Source: Litomosoides sigmodontis | Lineage: Eukaryota; Nematoda; Chromadorea; Rhabditida; Onchocercidae | Assembly: GCA_963070105.1 (NCBI GenBank) | Contig: OY718803.1 | Span: forward strand, 87,501 to 151,500 | Length of the DNA: 64,000 nt | Direction of reading: 5' to 3' | Shown: piece by piece, positions 18,694 through 34,763 of the stretch | Position numbering within the stretch: the stretch's first letter is position 1 | Layout of the letters: each line of letters begins with the position of its first letter | Position numbers and translations under genes: made by a program | The notes under the pieces: model-generated | Seen by the model: the letters and a program-made list of their open reading frames with translations, nothing else | The model's database searches: none | What the model was told of the DNA's origin: nothing

Positions 18694-21600
18694 ATGTTTA
18701 ACAATGTAGTTAATCCACGGGACGTGGCGAACGTAAGCAACGAGAGGAGTCAATCAATGATGTTGCCTGTCCCGCAAAATTTTCAAGTGGGACCACCAAC
18801 TGTTTTTTGTTTAATTTCTATATTTTTGGGCAGTTTGAGAAATCGCACAAGTTTCTAACTTTTTCACTTATTGTTTTTCTCTTTGATGCTTCAGTTTCAA
18901 TTTTCCCATAATTTTCCTCGACTAAGTGCTGACAGTTTAGAGCAGAGCTTCCGAGGCAAAACGTCCAAAAGTTGCCCTGACGCATGGTCGAAGCTTAATG
19001 CACTGGATCAAATTGACTTCGTCCAAATGTACTGAAGCGAAGGTGAAACGAGGTATCGATCACGTTGAACTCAGTAAACATGCAAGTGTTGGAGATTGTT
19101 GGATTTTATTGGGTGAAAGGGTGAGTGCTAAATTCATGAGATCTGTAGATTGTTGAAATCTGTTTCCCGTCTGATCTACTTCCCGATTCTTGCAGTGGAA
19201 AAAGTAATGATTGCGAGATTGTCCTTGAATAGAAATTCACCGATCCCTAAGTTCCAATTTTCAATTTTTATGTAATGATGTCAGGTGTACGACGTGACAG
19301 ATTATTTGGCTTTTCATCCTGGTGGTGTTGAAGAATTGATGCGTGCTGCTGGAACAGATGGAACGGATCTCTTTAACAAGAGCCATGCATGGGTTAATTA
19401 TGCCACAATGTTGAAAACATGCTTTGTTGGAACTTTCAATGGCGACAGATATAAATGTATCACATTATGGATTTCTTTTTTTAAATATCTCATCTTTTCT
19501 TTAAAACATTGTTGTGATTATAAATAACGGATTTAATAAGTCTATAGAATTCTTTCAGTTTTAATAAGTTTCTGTTTTATGACATTGTGGAGAACATAAA
19601 ATGACTTTTGCAAAACAAAGGATTTATTCATATTTAGTATCCAACCCCAAAACAACGGATTTTATCAAACAAGCAAATTCAAATGACGTCAGTTTTGAAG
19701 CTGCTGGGATAACGTACGGTATTTTACTGAAACTTGGGTTATGATTGTTCTTGCTGGATCATCGAACCGATTCATTATAAAATGTGATCGAGTTTGTATT
19801 CTACGAATTGTAGCTAATTAATGTGGACAAATATGTTCTGAAAATTTGGTGTTTATTATCGGTACTTCTCTCACCTATTTTGCCCATTCTTCTATTTTGC
19901 CAAAAGAGGATATCTTCTTACTTTCCCTTAAGCTTCGTAATTCTTCGCATTTATTGTTTAAAAACTGTTAATTTTAGGGTGGAAATTAATTTTGATGGTG
20001 AGTTACGAGTAAGTTGTTCGAAGTGGGACCAGCTGAGAGATGAAAATGTGTCCTTGGAATTTACGGAGAATGTACTAAGACTTCTATTGCATTTTTCCAC
20101 CGGTGAAACAGAAGAATTACAGTGGAGTAAGTTATCCATAATTGTTCTGTTCATCATGCTATACATATTTTGGCATTTATTTTTGTTGCACATTAATCTT
20201 ATTTTTGTCGCTTTTTTATGCTCCAAGCAGTTCTTTTCGTTCTGTATTTGTCAGACACTGAACATCTTTAGTTACTTAAAGCATATGAAAAAAACATGGT
20301 GATATAGAAAGTAGTAGATTTGAAAACTCATATCTGTTCCATTTATTTAGTACTTATATCCTTCCCACATTATTTTCTACGCATAACTTTAATTTACTGC
20401 TATTTTATGTTAAATTGGCATGTTTTTGCTTATCGGTACTTAAAAAAAAAACTGAAGTTTTCTTTATTTTTTGGTTGAAACAGATGTTAGTGCAGTGCCA
20501 CAAGATTTTTGTTTTATCAATTGCAGCAAACTTATTGGCAACCATTTTTGATAAACCTTGTAGTGTTAATATTAGCGGCAAAACAATATCTCTACCATGT
20601 AAAAAGATTGATGAAAACGTCACCCGTCAGTGGACGTCGGGGTTGTATCATTGTAAACCAGGTATGTTTTTTTTTTCTATTCCCAAGGGAAAGGATGTTC
20701 CGTCTCTTTCACTAGTACTTTGTGAAATTTCACTGATAATTCTTCGAAATGCGTCCAGGTGTGGCAAAACAGATGCTCGTATCGAGGATGTAAATATGAC
20801 ATTTCGGACTAAAAACTCTATTCCATCATTTTAGAAAACTTCAGTTTTCAGTGCTGAAATACCGAAATTGTGAGATATTTAAGATGGATGATGTAACATA
20901 CAATACTTGTTTAATTGTTTTGCGAATGATGTCTCATTGTCGTTTAATGGTACCCGTAGGACACCACGTTATGTTGCGAATCTGCGTTATGGGTGAAATC
21001 TTGTTCACGTTCTGCTTACATAGCTTGTCATGAATTTAAAGATTGTTTATGAAAAGGTTGGGAAATTGGTTATTGATACAAAAAGCGATTAGAAACTGAC
21101 TGAATTTTATATCAGGAAAAATCGGGTGAATAACGAGAATGTGCGGAAGAATTCGTTGTTTAAAAAGTATTTGATCTATTACAGGAAGTTTAATTGAGCG
21201 TCCATATTCTCCGGTTGTTGTATCAGAAGATGGGCAGTTTATCTCATTTATGATAAAATTCTATGAAAACGGTGTTTTTACGTCGAAATTGCGTAACAAA
21301 AAATGTGGTTAGTTATAGATTTTCGTTGATTTCTTATGTGTTCGAAATGCAGTGTATTTAGCATTGATTGTATGTGGGAAACAACAAATAGAGTTTCTAA
21401 CAAGTAAGTTACTGTTTATATTTTACATTATTTTGTGCATTTCTTTCATAAATCAAACATCCAAAACCTAGTAGTTATTTTTAAGGGGATTTAATCGAAA
21501 TTAGCGATGCATTAGGTTGTTTCAATATGCGGCCCGATTACGCTGGTAAGGTACTAATGCTGGCAGCTGGAACAGGTTTAACGTCTATGATTCGCTTTAC

Positions 21601-22408
21601 TGCTGAACGTCTGAAAAGTATGAAAAAGTATGGTTTGCCACGGATTTAAATAAAGTTGGCTTGCATTCTTTGCGGATATATTTTACTTAGTTCTGGTGTG
21701 AAAAAAATTTATCAAGTCTTTCCGAAAAGTTCATCATTTGACGAACAGTAAGCTATTCTCTTCCCGTATGTAAGCTTTTTTAGGGCAACTATAATCGTGT
21801 TTAACAAAAAGGAAATGGATATTGTACCAGATGACTATTTTATGGAGTATGGAATACCGCCGAATCATCCTTTGGTAGAAATAAAACATTATTTAAGTGA
21901 AGCTGATCAAGAATGGAACGGCGCGAGAGGTCTGTTGCGAAAATGATTTGTGCTGAGGAACTAAGGATATCATTTGGATTTTTGTTGCAGTTTTCAAACA
22001 ACTAGAGATAAATTTAATTTATCTCTATTTATGTTTTTTAGGTATTATTTCGAAACAGATACTGTCAGAGTATGTTGATGGGAGTGCTGAAAAAACCACT
22101 TGTCGAGTGTTGATTTCCGGGCCAAAACATTTCATTGATCTTGCAGCAAGGTAAGCACATATTCGTAAAGTCCATTCAACTATATAATGCTGCCATTGAT
22201 GATGTGATGCTTTTTATATAAGTCATATGTAAAACTCTGGAACAGTTTGACTTTAAGTGCAGTCCTTTCAAATACTATTAAGATGCAGTCACACGTTGAG
22301 ATTAGTTTTCCAAACTGTAAAAAGTCAATGAATTTTACTAAATTTTATTTCAGATTTCTAGAACAATTAGAAGTTCCAAGTGAACATGTTCACATTTTCC
22401 AGAGCTGA
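18694..22408 (+). CDS. CYB5R4: CYB5R4: cytochrome b5 / CS / b5 reductase fusion
   Basis: Twelve exons: 18694-18786, 18941-19120, 19285-19456, 19638-19713, 19978-20126, 20527-20661, 20852-20992, 21185-21307, 21486-21627, 21784-21929, 22042-22150 and 22354-22408. They join in phase to 506 aa; human CYB5R4 (Ncb5or) is 521 aa. Residues about 46-55 hold GRSLMHWIKL, the family hallmark before the b5 domain. Cytochrome b5 follows with heme ligands H102 (FHPGG) and H125 (NKSHAWVNY), then a CS domain (about 150-260, ITVEINFDGELRVS) and the reductase: FAD motif RPYSP at 321-325, NAD motif AAGTGLTSM from 383, and the C-terminal ISGPKHF near 477. It should pass electrons from NAD(P)H via FAD to heme, probably at the ER. 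Odd points: the usual Pro of GTGxTP is Ser, the Cys of the terminal CGP loop is Ser, and the CS domain lacks its opening Trp. Exon 4 is the least certain, although its phases fit. A poly(A) signal lies at 22774-22779. Confidence 0.93.
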
Positions 22409-22773
22409 TTGAAACAGCCATTGCTTAGAGGTAAATTAGAGGTACAATGTTTATCTCAAAAATTTAGACTTCTATTCACTGCTTATGTTAAGAAATGCGC
22501 CGACATTTTCTTTGGAATTTTTTCTGCCTGGTTTTTTTATTTAACCTAAACTAGTTTTCGCTGACCATTATTCTGCGCATTATATGACATGGCCTACTGC
22601 CCGCTTTTGAGGCTTACGAACTTTTCATTGATGTCTGATTTTTCATGCAGGACTTCATTTGAGAAGTTTTATTATTTATTGTAAGAATGCATTTCAGGAA
22701 GAAACTGAAAGGGCTCTTGGAATTCTGGTTTTATTACCAAAATGATTTTGTTTGACCTGCCACTTTTTTCTTT

Positions 22774-22779
22774 AATAAA
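22774..22779 (+). terminator. Poly(A) signal for CYB5R4
   Basis: AATAAA 366 bases after the CYB5R4 stop, followed by a T-rich stretch. The remaining spacer to 23661 shows no other feature; a minus-strand frame at 23327-23632 has no recognised motif. Confidence 0.5.
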
Positions 22780-23680
22780 AGTTTTTCAACATGCTTTTTT
22801 ATTGAATTTGGTTTGTAGTTGAGTTGTTTGGAATGTTGTATTTGAGTTGTTTGGGGTTGCTATATTCATCTTAAGTGTTTTAATGAAAATGAAATATGAG
22901 AAATTGCCCAGCTTACCTTACCTATTGCTTTCAGTATGCAATTTTTTCACTATGGTCTAAAATTCGTCAGAGTACGAGTATTGCAGATGCAACCTTTAGC
23001 ATAAAAATGGTGAACTTTTAATCCTGCTCAGAAGCTTTGTGTATTTAACCCGTCATCATTCGTAAGTTTTTACTGTGTATACTCCTATATGATTTTGTAG
23101 TCTTGATTATAGGCTTGTAACTTCTTCTGCCAATGATAAGTCCGTAACACTGTGCATAAAATTTATTTGCTCTCCACTTTGTTCAATCACTGCTTGGAAG
23201 GTATCGTGCTTCAAAATATCTGTACCTTATTAATAAATAATGGAATGGGAATTTGGAATGTTAGCATCTTGGAGTTTCAAATCACCTGTCATTTTCTCCT
23301 TTGAGAAAAGCAGTTTTTATGGTAAGTTATAAGCGAATGAGTTCTGATAAAAAAGAAGCGGAGATACAAATCCATTTTTGGATCTTCATAAAATCCTTCT
23401 CGATGTCTGGAAATAGGAATTTATTGTGGGTCGCTTTCTCGAGGCGATCATTTGGTGAAATTTGTTGAGTCATCTCTATTTTGTCCGAATATTGCAGTAA
23501 CATCAAAGGATTATTGCAGTATTTATTTTTCTTAATTGTCTCCAGAGTTCGTACAGGCTTCCTTTCGCTGTGTATGTAGAATGAATTAAGCGTAATTATT
23601 GTTGTAATGATTCCTGAATGGATGATCCTCATGACTTGGAAGAGGATAAGAAAACTTACGATTTTAGTTTCCCATCAAGA

Positions 23681-24229
23681 ATGGGTCAGTCCCAATCCAC
23701 AACTTCGTCAATGGATGAAGAAAATATTCGAAAAGAGGTGAAGCGTTTCCCTGTAGTTATCTTCACAGTGCCAAGGTGTCCGTATTGTGTAAGAGCTAAG
23801 CTGCTTCTAGATAGCGAAGGGATTGAATATAAAGAAAGCAATTTGAATGCTCATGAGGTTTGTTGTGTATTTATTAATTACTCCCAATTATCGAAATCAG
23901 GATGCGAGTCTTTCGTGCTTTGCTATTGAATATGGACTCTTTATTCCAAAAAAAATTTGGTTGCAAAGTAGTTAAAAATTTACTGCTTTACTTTCATATT
24001 TTTTAATGAAGTTTCTTACTAGTAATTTTGCTTTCAGCATGATTTTTCAACAGGTCGTCAGTCATATGTTAATGCATTAATTAATATCACAAAGCAAACC
24101 TCGTTGCCGCAAATATTTATATGTGGTGATTTCATCGGTGGATTTTCCGAATTGCAACAATTAAAGAATGCTGGCACTTTACTAGATGCGATTAATAAGT
24201 GTCGCCCTTCTGTGGAAAGAAATTTTTGA
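23681..24229 (+). CDS. Dithiol glutaredoxin
   Basis: Two exons, 23681-23857 and 24038-24229, give 122 aa. A classic CPYC active site sits at C33-C36 (TVPRCPYCVRAKLLL). The cis-Pro loop TSLPQIFI and the glutathione-binding GGF(SEL) motif follow in exon 2. Glutaredoxins reduce protein disulfides and glutathione mixed disulfides. The start is the ATG 13 bases after an ATTTTAG acceptor (23661-23667); an upstream in-frame ATG at 23618 would add 21 residues and precede the acceptor. With the chosen start the protein opens MGQSQS, which fits an N-myristoylation signal and predicts membrane attachment rather than a mitochondrial peptide. It lies 1.27 kb downstream of CYB5R4 on the same strand. A poly(A) signal lies at 24571-24576. 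Confidence 0.93.
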
Positions 24230-24570
24230 TGGCTGTACTTTTTATCCTTTAAGTGTCGATTTAGATGTTTTAAAAGTAATTGTTTTTTGATTATTCCGTA
24301 TGGGCATGTGTTTTTTCAATTTGAAATCAACGCATTTTTCTAGTTTTCAGTTTACATGCATTAAATAACTGAGAGTGCCCTTGCAACTGTGAGATTTGGG
24401 TTTTTCAGATCTATTTTCTATCCGTTGTATCTGATGTGTTTGACACACTTTACTTTTTGAATTAAAACAGGATTGAATTTAACGAGATTAGTGACTTAGT
24501 TAAACTTATGAGATCGGATTCAACTTGATTTAACTGAAGTTGTTTGTTGGCTGCTGCAAAGTTGGATGAA

Positions 24571-24576
24571 AATAAA
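24571..24576 (+). terminator. Poly(A) signal for the glutaredoxin gene
   Basis: AATAAA about 340 bases after the stop codon. The rest of the 1 kb spacer to the kinase gene shows no coding signal. Confidence 0.45.
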
Positions 24577-25252
24577 ATGCTATGATTTGTTTACTTAGCT
24601 TGTATTTCGGTTATTTCAGTTTTACTTTCGCATTAGCTTGCAATTTGTGAGACGGTTGTTCTTGTCAGTAAACTTTTCATTTGGTTTTCATGCTGCGCTT
24701 ATTTTTCTCATAGGTCTTTTGTCATTTGTTCAGTGTTCTTACCTTTTTACGCATTTCAGTTGCTGTTTCATGAATTTGCTTCATGGCATCCTGTGTGATA
24801 TGCTAAGGTGAGAAATGATTTCGTTTTTGTTTCAGGTCCAAATCTATTTGAATTTTGTAATATTTTGCTCTGTTCCTGTATAATTGTATGTAATATGTAT
24901 CAAAAGTGATCATTATCAATGTGTGGAATATTTTGTTCAATGATAAATCAACTCTCATGTTTAGCGGTAATAAATAATTTATCGTAAATCGGTTTAGATT
25001 GTTTGAGCTCGGTGAACTTTGTCCTGGCATATGGAGAACTGGTGAAATGTTATGAAGCGCTATAAATGATTCTATATAGTCGGTGTGGTTTAAATGATTT
25101 TTGTGAAGACTGATTTTTGATAGTTCGATTAGGTTTGTGGCGAATTCATAGAAGGAATTGGTACTTGTCTTGCTTCGAGACCTATTAGCTTTTTAAAAAA
25201 TCTGTCAATTTTCAATGTGAATCATAAATTTGTTCAAAGCAATCAGATTATG

Positions 25253-25259
25253 TTTTTAG
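25253..25259 (+). promoter_or_regulatory. Probable trans-splice acceptor for the TAK1-like kinase
   Basis: TTTTTAG ends directly before the ATG at 25260, with no upstream coding exon visible. This decides the start used. Confidence 0.55.
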
Positions 25260-30184
<4,925 letters not shown>

Positions 30185-30200
30185 TCCGCCAGATGATCAC

Positions 30201-30206
30201 AATAAA
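30201..30206 (+). terminator. Candidate poly(A) signal for the TAK1-like kinase
   Basis: AATAAA only 17 bases after the stop codon. A second AATAAA at about 30291 is the alternative, giving a 3'UTR of about 120 bases. Confidence 0.4.
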
Positions 30207-30299
30207 CTAAATAAATGGATCAGTTACTATCCATTAAGCGTGTATGCTGTTTTTATGTGTTTCTTTTTATTTAAAACACGTGGTATTTTAAATAAAATT

Positions 30300-31890
30300 C
30301 GGGATTTCGGGATTTTAATGGAGGAAACTGGAAAATTAAGAATAAGCGAAAGTGCTCTAGGCGTATCGACCATTTTCAAAGCAATGTATCAATACATTCA
30401 TTCCATATGCATTCCATTGTTTTCGCGCTTCAGCAAATTTGTCTTTTTTTTTGTTTCATAACAGAATACGATTATTATTTGAAGAAATTTTGTAAAGCAC
30501 ACACTAAGTTAAACGTATTCTCTTCTTGCTTCCTATTTCACTTGTGACGACACATTTTTTCCTAAATGATTTAAATAAGTTTACAGACATTAACTATTTC
30601 AACAGTATGAAAGTATTGCTAGCCAAAGGATTATTAAGTTGGAAGCGTCAAAGAGAATGCAATAACGTAGGAAAGGAATGCTTAGTTGAGTGTTTGGAAG
30701 AGGTTCACGATCAGTAGTTGATTTTCAATTCAGTAATTAAGTCTCTTTTGTTCGAGATCTTTTGGGGGTATTATAAGCGGTATTTATAATGTATGTTTTG
30801 CTCGTCTTTTCGAGTGCTAATGCTTTCTTGCTAATCGTTTGTAACTTTGGTTTTTTATATAAGAAGTGTGTGCTATGCGCAACGCCGTTCACATAGCTGG
30901 CAGTTATTGTCATTGCTTTCAATCTTACGTTTGACACACAACACAACACGTAAGAGTTTGAAGGGCGATTTTGTGTGGAGGAGTTTATCAAAAATTCAAA
31001 ATATATTGAACAGATATTAAATTCCTTTGTTATTTTTGTGTAAAGCATCGTTATAGTTTTCCGTTTCATGTCTTTCATAGAGCCTATGGCCAAATAATGA
31101 CTTTCATATTGTGCTGCTTGCTATTTTTCAAGCTAATTTTTGTTCGAAATAACACATGAATGTATTGAATATTCAACTAGTAAAAAAAATTGATGCCTCA
31201 GTTTCACTCATGCGCTTCACATCTCGCGCATGAGTGTTCGCTCTCAATCGAAATTGCGATGTTTGAGTTGGCGAACGAGACTGGATCTGCACATATGATG
31301 CGGCCGAGAAAAAGTGGACAGGTAGCAGTGAAAAGTGATTAAATTGGTTTCCAAAAAGAGTCAGTGATACCGTTTTTAATTTAGGGCATTTGTTGCAGCA
31401 AAAAGATCAATTTTTTAGGTCAAAAATTAAATTTACAACAGTCAAACGTTAATTGGATTCCAGCAATTCTCTTCTTTCATTTCGATTTTCTGTGTTTTTC
31501 CGTTGTACTGTAAATGCATGTTGCATACTTTAAATTAAATTAGCTCTGCCGACTCGATTTGCTTTCCGGAAGAGCGAAAAGCAATTGCGTAAGAAACTAA
31601 GTGTCTGCGAAGGAATGGCTTATGGTTTAGTTGCAAGATAATGAGAAGTGGGAAAGTCTCCAGACATTATGGGAGACGAATGAAGATCAATTAACTCTTG
31701 AATTTCTAGCATCCATTTTCCGGACTCCGCTCTTCTGTTTCTGAAACATTGCGATAACTGAATCGCTGTGCAACATCTTCCCTTTTGTCGAATTGGAGGT
31801 GTTGAAGTCGCTTGAGGAGGGCAGGGTTTTTTGACAAAATTTCAAAGTTTACCTTGAAAACACTTCCTTGAATTTTAAGATAAATCGAAT
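30300..31890. other. Intergenic region, TAK1-like kinase to collagen
   Basis: About 1.6 kb with no supported gene. A frame at 30526-30717 (+, ends CLVECLEEVHDQ) follows a TTTACAG acceptor but has no family match or upstream partner. A minus-strand frame at 30737-31093 looks random. Base composition becomes more GC-rich to the right from here. Confidence 0.5.
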
Positions 31891-31912
31891 CTCAGGCTTC
31901 AGGAGCGGTTAC

Positions 31913-34604
31913 ATGGAGTTAGACGCTCGTGAGAAGGCTTACCGGTCTGCAATTGTTACCGCACTTGTCGTTGCTACTTTGCCAACCGTGGCATTCATAG
32001 CGCTAGCACCAGCTGTAAACCAACACATCAGCAGTGTTAATCATCAGCTTCAAAGTGACCTCTTTTTCTGTGAAGTGAGTTAATGTAAGAATGCCTTAGA
32101 CGCGTTTAACTTCTACGTCTCATCTCATCCAACGACACGCCGAGCTGCACTGCTGCTTACGGGGCACGCTGTGCTACGCGCAGCTTTACCGCCTAAAAGA
32201 CAGAATCACTGTTGTGGCAGTTAGTTTAGAGGAGAGAGTGAAGTTTGCCACTCGCGCAAAAGCATTTCAATTGGAAGCAACAGAGCTCAAGTTGCACAGT
32301 GTCAGCAGCTGCCTTACTGGACCGAATAAGAGAAGTTTGAAATGTAGTAAATTGGTTCCAGGAAATTGCGCTCAACTTTTACAATAACGTCACTACGAGT
32401 GCGAATAAGAAGGACTATCGCGAAGCAAGAAATGAAAGCGGCGGCGTTGTAGAGGTGAGTAGTAGTCACTCTGCCTTGTCAACGATATCAATACTTAATG
32501 CAGATTGGCGCGCTTGTCGCTTTCATTGGCAGCGACAGCGAGGGGCAAGCATATTTGGAGAATTCTCTCGGTATTTTTGTTTGAAGGCGCGGAATGATTG
32601 CGCTTATTCATGGTTTCATCAATTTCTTTTAGCTTAATGCCATCTTCGAATATTTGAATTGCCCTCAGAACTTGGAAAAATGTCATAAGAGGTGGTTGCA
32701 GCAGCATAGTCGGAAGGTTCGCAGTCCACCGGTCAAGATGCAGGAGGAAGTGCTGCCAATAGCAGCAACTTTTCTCCCGAACTACTCATCGCCATCATCG
32801 GATGCAGGTGATGAAGTGACCGCGGAGGACATCGACGAATCAGAGGAAGTGATGACGATGGCAGCCATTAGCAGAGTGGAAGGAAGTCCGAGCGCAATAC
32901 CACCCCATAGTGTTGATGTGGTGGTAGCCACCGAATTTGCTAGCGCTGTGGAAGTTGCAACAAGGCCTGCGCAAGTGGGACACTTCCACCACAGATTTAT
33001 TTCTTCTGCTAAAAACTATCTTCAAAAACTGTCGGCGACATATGCTCCTGCGACACGAACCGTGCAAGATAGCATGTCCAGAGATGAGCAGAAGTGCAGG
33101 TATCATTATCATGCATTAATTATGCTAGTACAATAGGAAGAGATAAAAAGCGAGGCGCCATTGGGAAACTACGATGTAAAGATTATTTGTACACTTTATT
33201 TGATTCCATGTTTTGAAGCACTGAAAAGAAAGGTGATGATTAAGGAACTGCTCGACAGACACAGATGAGTTAAAATGGCGGTGCAAATTAATAAGGATCT
33301 GAAAAAAAAAAAAAAAAAACTTGTGTACCATTGCACACATCGGAAGTGACAGGAAACGTTTAATAGATCGGTGTTTTTTCATATATTTGGCAAATCGGCT
33401 GATTCGTCTCCCTCACTGCAGACAACATTTCTTAGTGGTAAATTTTTATTATTGGGAAAAATTTAGGTGCTCTGCTTCACCCGGACCCAAAGGCTTGCCT
33501 GGTCGAAAAGGGCTTAAAGGCGCTCCGGGTACACGGGGAGCTCCAGGATATCCAGCACGTATGCCTTGCGAACCACCAGTTGACTTGAAAAAGATATGTG
33601 CTGACCCGTGTCCAGTTGGTAAACAGGGGAAGCAAGGACCGACAGTGAGTTCCTTTAGAATTTCAGAAATAATTAAGCATGTTCTGAAATCAAGGAGCGT
33701 GTTAGTAATTCATTTATTTTTAGTGCTTTATAGTCACTGCAAGTGGTGCAGAGAGCTCTTGATCACTGCAGTAGCGCTAAGGATAAAACTGAATTTAAAC
33801 AGTATCCATTTCAGGGCCCGCCAGGGGATAAGGGTGCAGTAGGAATTCCTGGTGTTCCAGGCAAAAATGGTAAGGATGGAAAAACTGGTCCTCCGGGACC
33901 AAGGGGTCCACCAGGAATTCCAGGATTGGACGGAGATGTAGGCGAACCTGGGGTCGATGCAACACCTACACCATTCATTCCGGGACCTTCCGGTCCAGGT
34001 GGTGAGGTTGGTCCTGTTGGGCCACCTGGTTTGTGCTCTCGATTTTTGCAGAGAATAATTGCTTTTGTAACTCGGGATGATGCAACTGGAAATTTGAAGT
34101 GGCACTTGAAAAAGTTCGATTTCAGGACCGCGTGGGATGCCTGGAATTGATGGACCACCAGGACCAACAGGTAAACGCGGGCCTCCAGGCGAAGATGGAC
34201 TACCCGGAAATCGAGGATCTCCCGGATTGCCTGGACCAGTTGGAAAAGTTGGTCCAGATGGAAACATTGGAGTGAGGATATTTCGTCACTTTTTCAGCGG
34301 CTTAAAAGAGAATTTGATTACCGTTCGCCTTCGTTTCACATCGTTTCCGAGAGGAAAGGCGGCACATTGTAGACTTTCAATATCTTATTCGCTTTGATTA
34401 AAAGTTATCCGGCTAAATTTCTTTGATGTGATAATCAGCCGCCGTTCATTGTTCAATTGTAAAAAATACTTCGGTCCAGAGGTATTCAATATTCTTCCCT
34501 AAGTTATTGATTAGAATTGAATGAAATTTTAGGTTTGTCCAACGTACTGTGCAACGGATGGCGGTGTGTTCTTTGTCAAACCTCCGGAATGGTTCGGAGA
34601 TTGA
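31913..34604 (+). CDS. Nematode cuticle collagen
   Basis: Seven exons, 31913-32074, 32362-32454, 32633-33099, 33467-33644, 33815-34028, 34126-34271 and 34533-34604, give 443 aa. The N-terminus has the nematode cuticle collagen N-domain: a hydrophobic anchor ([19 protein letters not shown], about 13-31) and [16 protein letters not shown] long non-collagenous, partly acidic segment of about 190 residues follows (exons 2-3). Then come a short Gly-X-Y block, a Cys-rich break ([17 protein letters not shown]) and the main Gly-X-Y domain of about 130 residues with one interruption ([10 protein letters not shown]). The end [15 protein letters not shown] carries the Cys pair typical of cuticle collagens. 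It is expected to be secreted by the hypodermis, trimerise and be cross-linked in the cuticle. The acceptor TTCAG ending at 31902 decides the start. The N-terminal non-collagenous part is longer than in most cuticle collagens. Confidence 0.95.
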
Positions 34605-34725
34605 TCGCAGTAAAAGTGGTTGCTGACGAAATTTGCTTTCACTTAAATTTTTTCCAAAACTTTAAATGTTATCACGCTTCTTCCTTCTGAATACCGCTCA
34701 AACAAGATTGCGTGAGTGGTGCTTT

Positions 34726-34763
34726 TTAACGTTTTATCCAGTATCTGCTGGATAAGACGTTAA
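34726..34763. other. Imperfect hairpin downstream of the collagen gene
   Basis: A 16-base left arm (34726-34741), a 6-base loop and a 16-base right arm (34748-34763), matching at 15 of 16 positions (the mismatch could be a G-U pair in RNA). It starts 122 bases after the collagen stop, so it may be in the 3'UTR or at the transcript end. Confidence 0.6.

Noticed and set aside
23327..23632. 101-codon minus-strand frame between CYB5R4 and glutaredoxin
   Set aside because: AT-rich, no motif, and would overlap the upstream region of the glutaredoxin gene.
30526..30717. Small Cys-containing plus-strand frame after an AG acceptor, considered as an extra kinase exon
   Set aside because: The kinase already ends in phase at 30184 and no donor connects to it.
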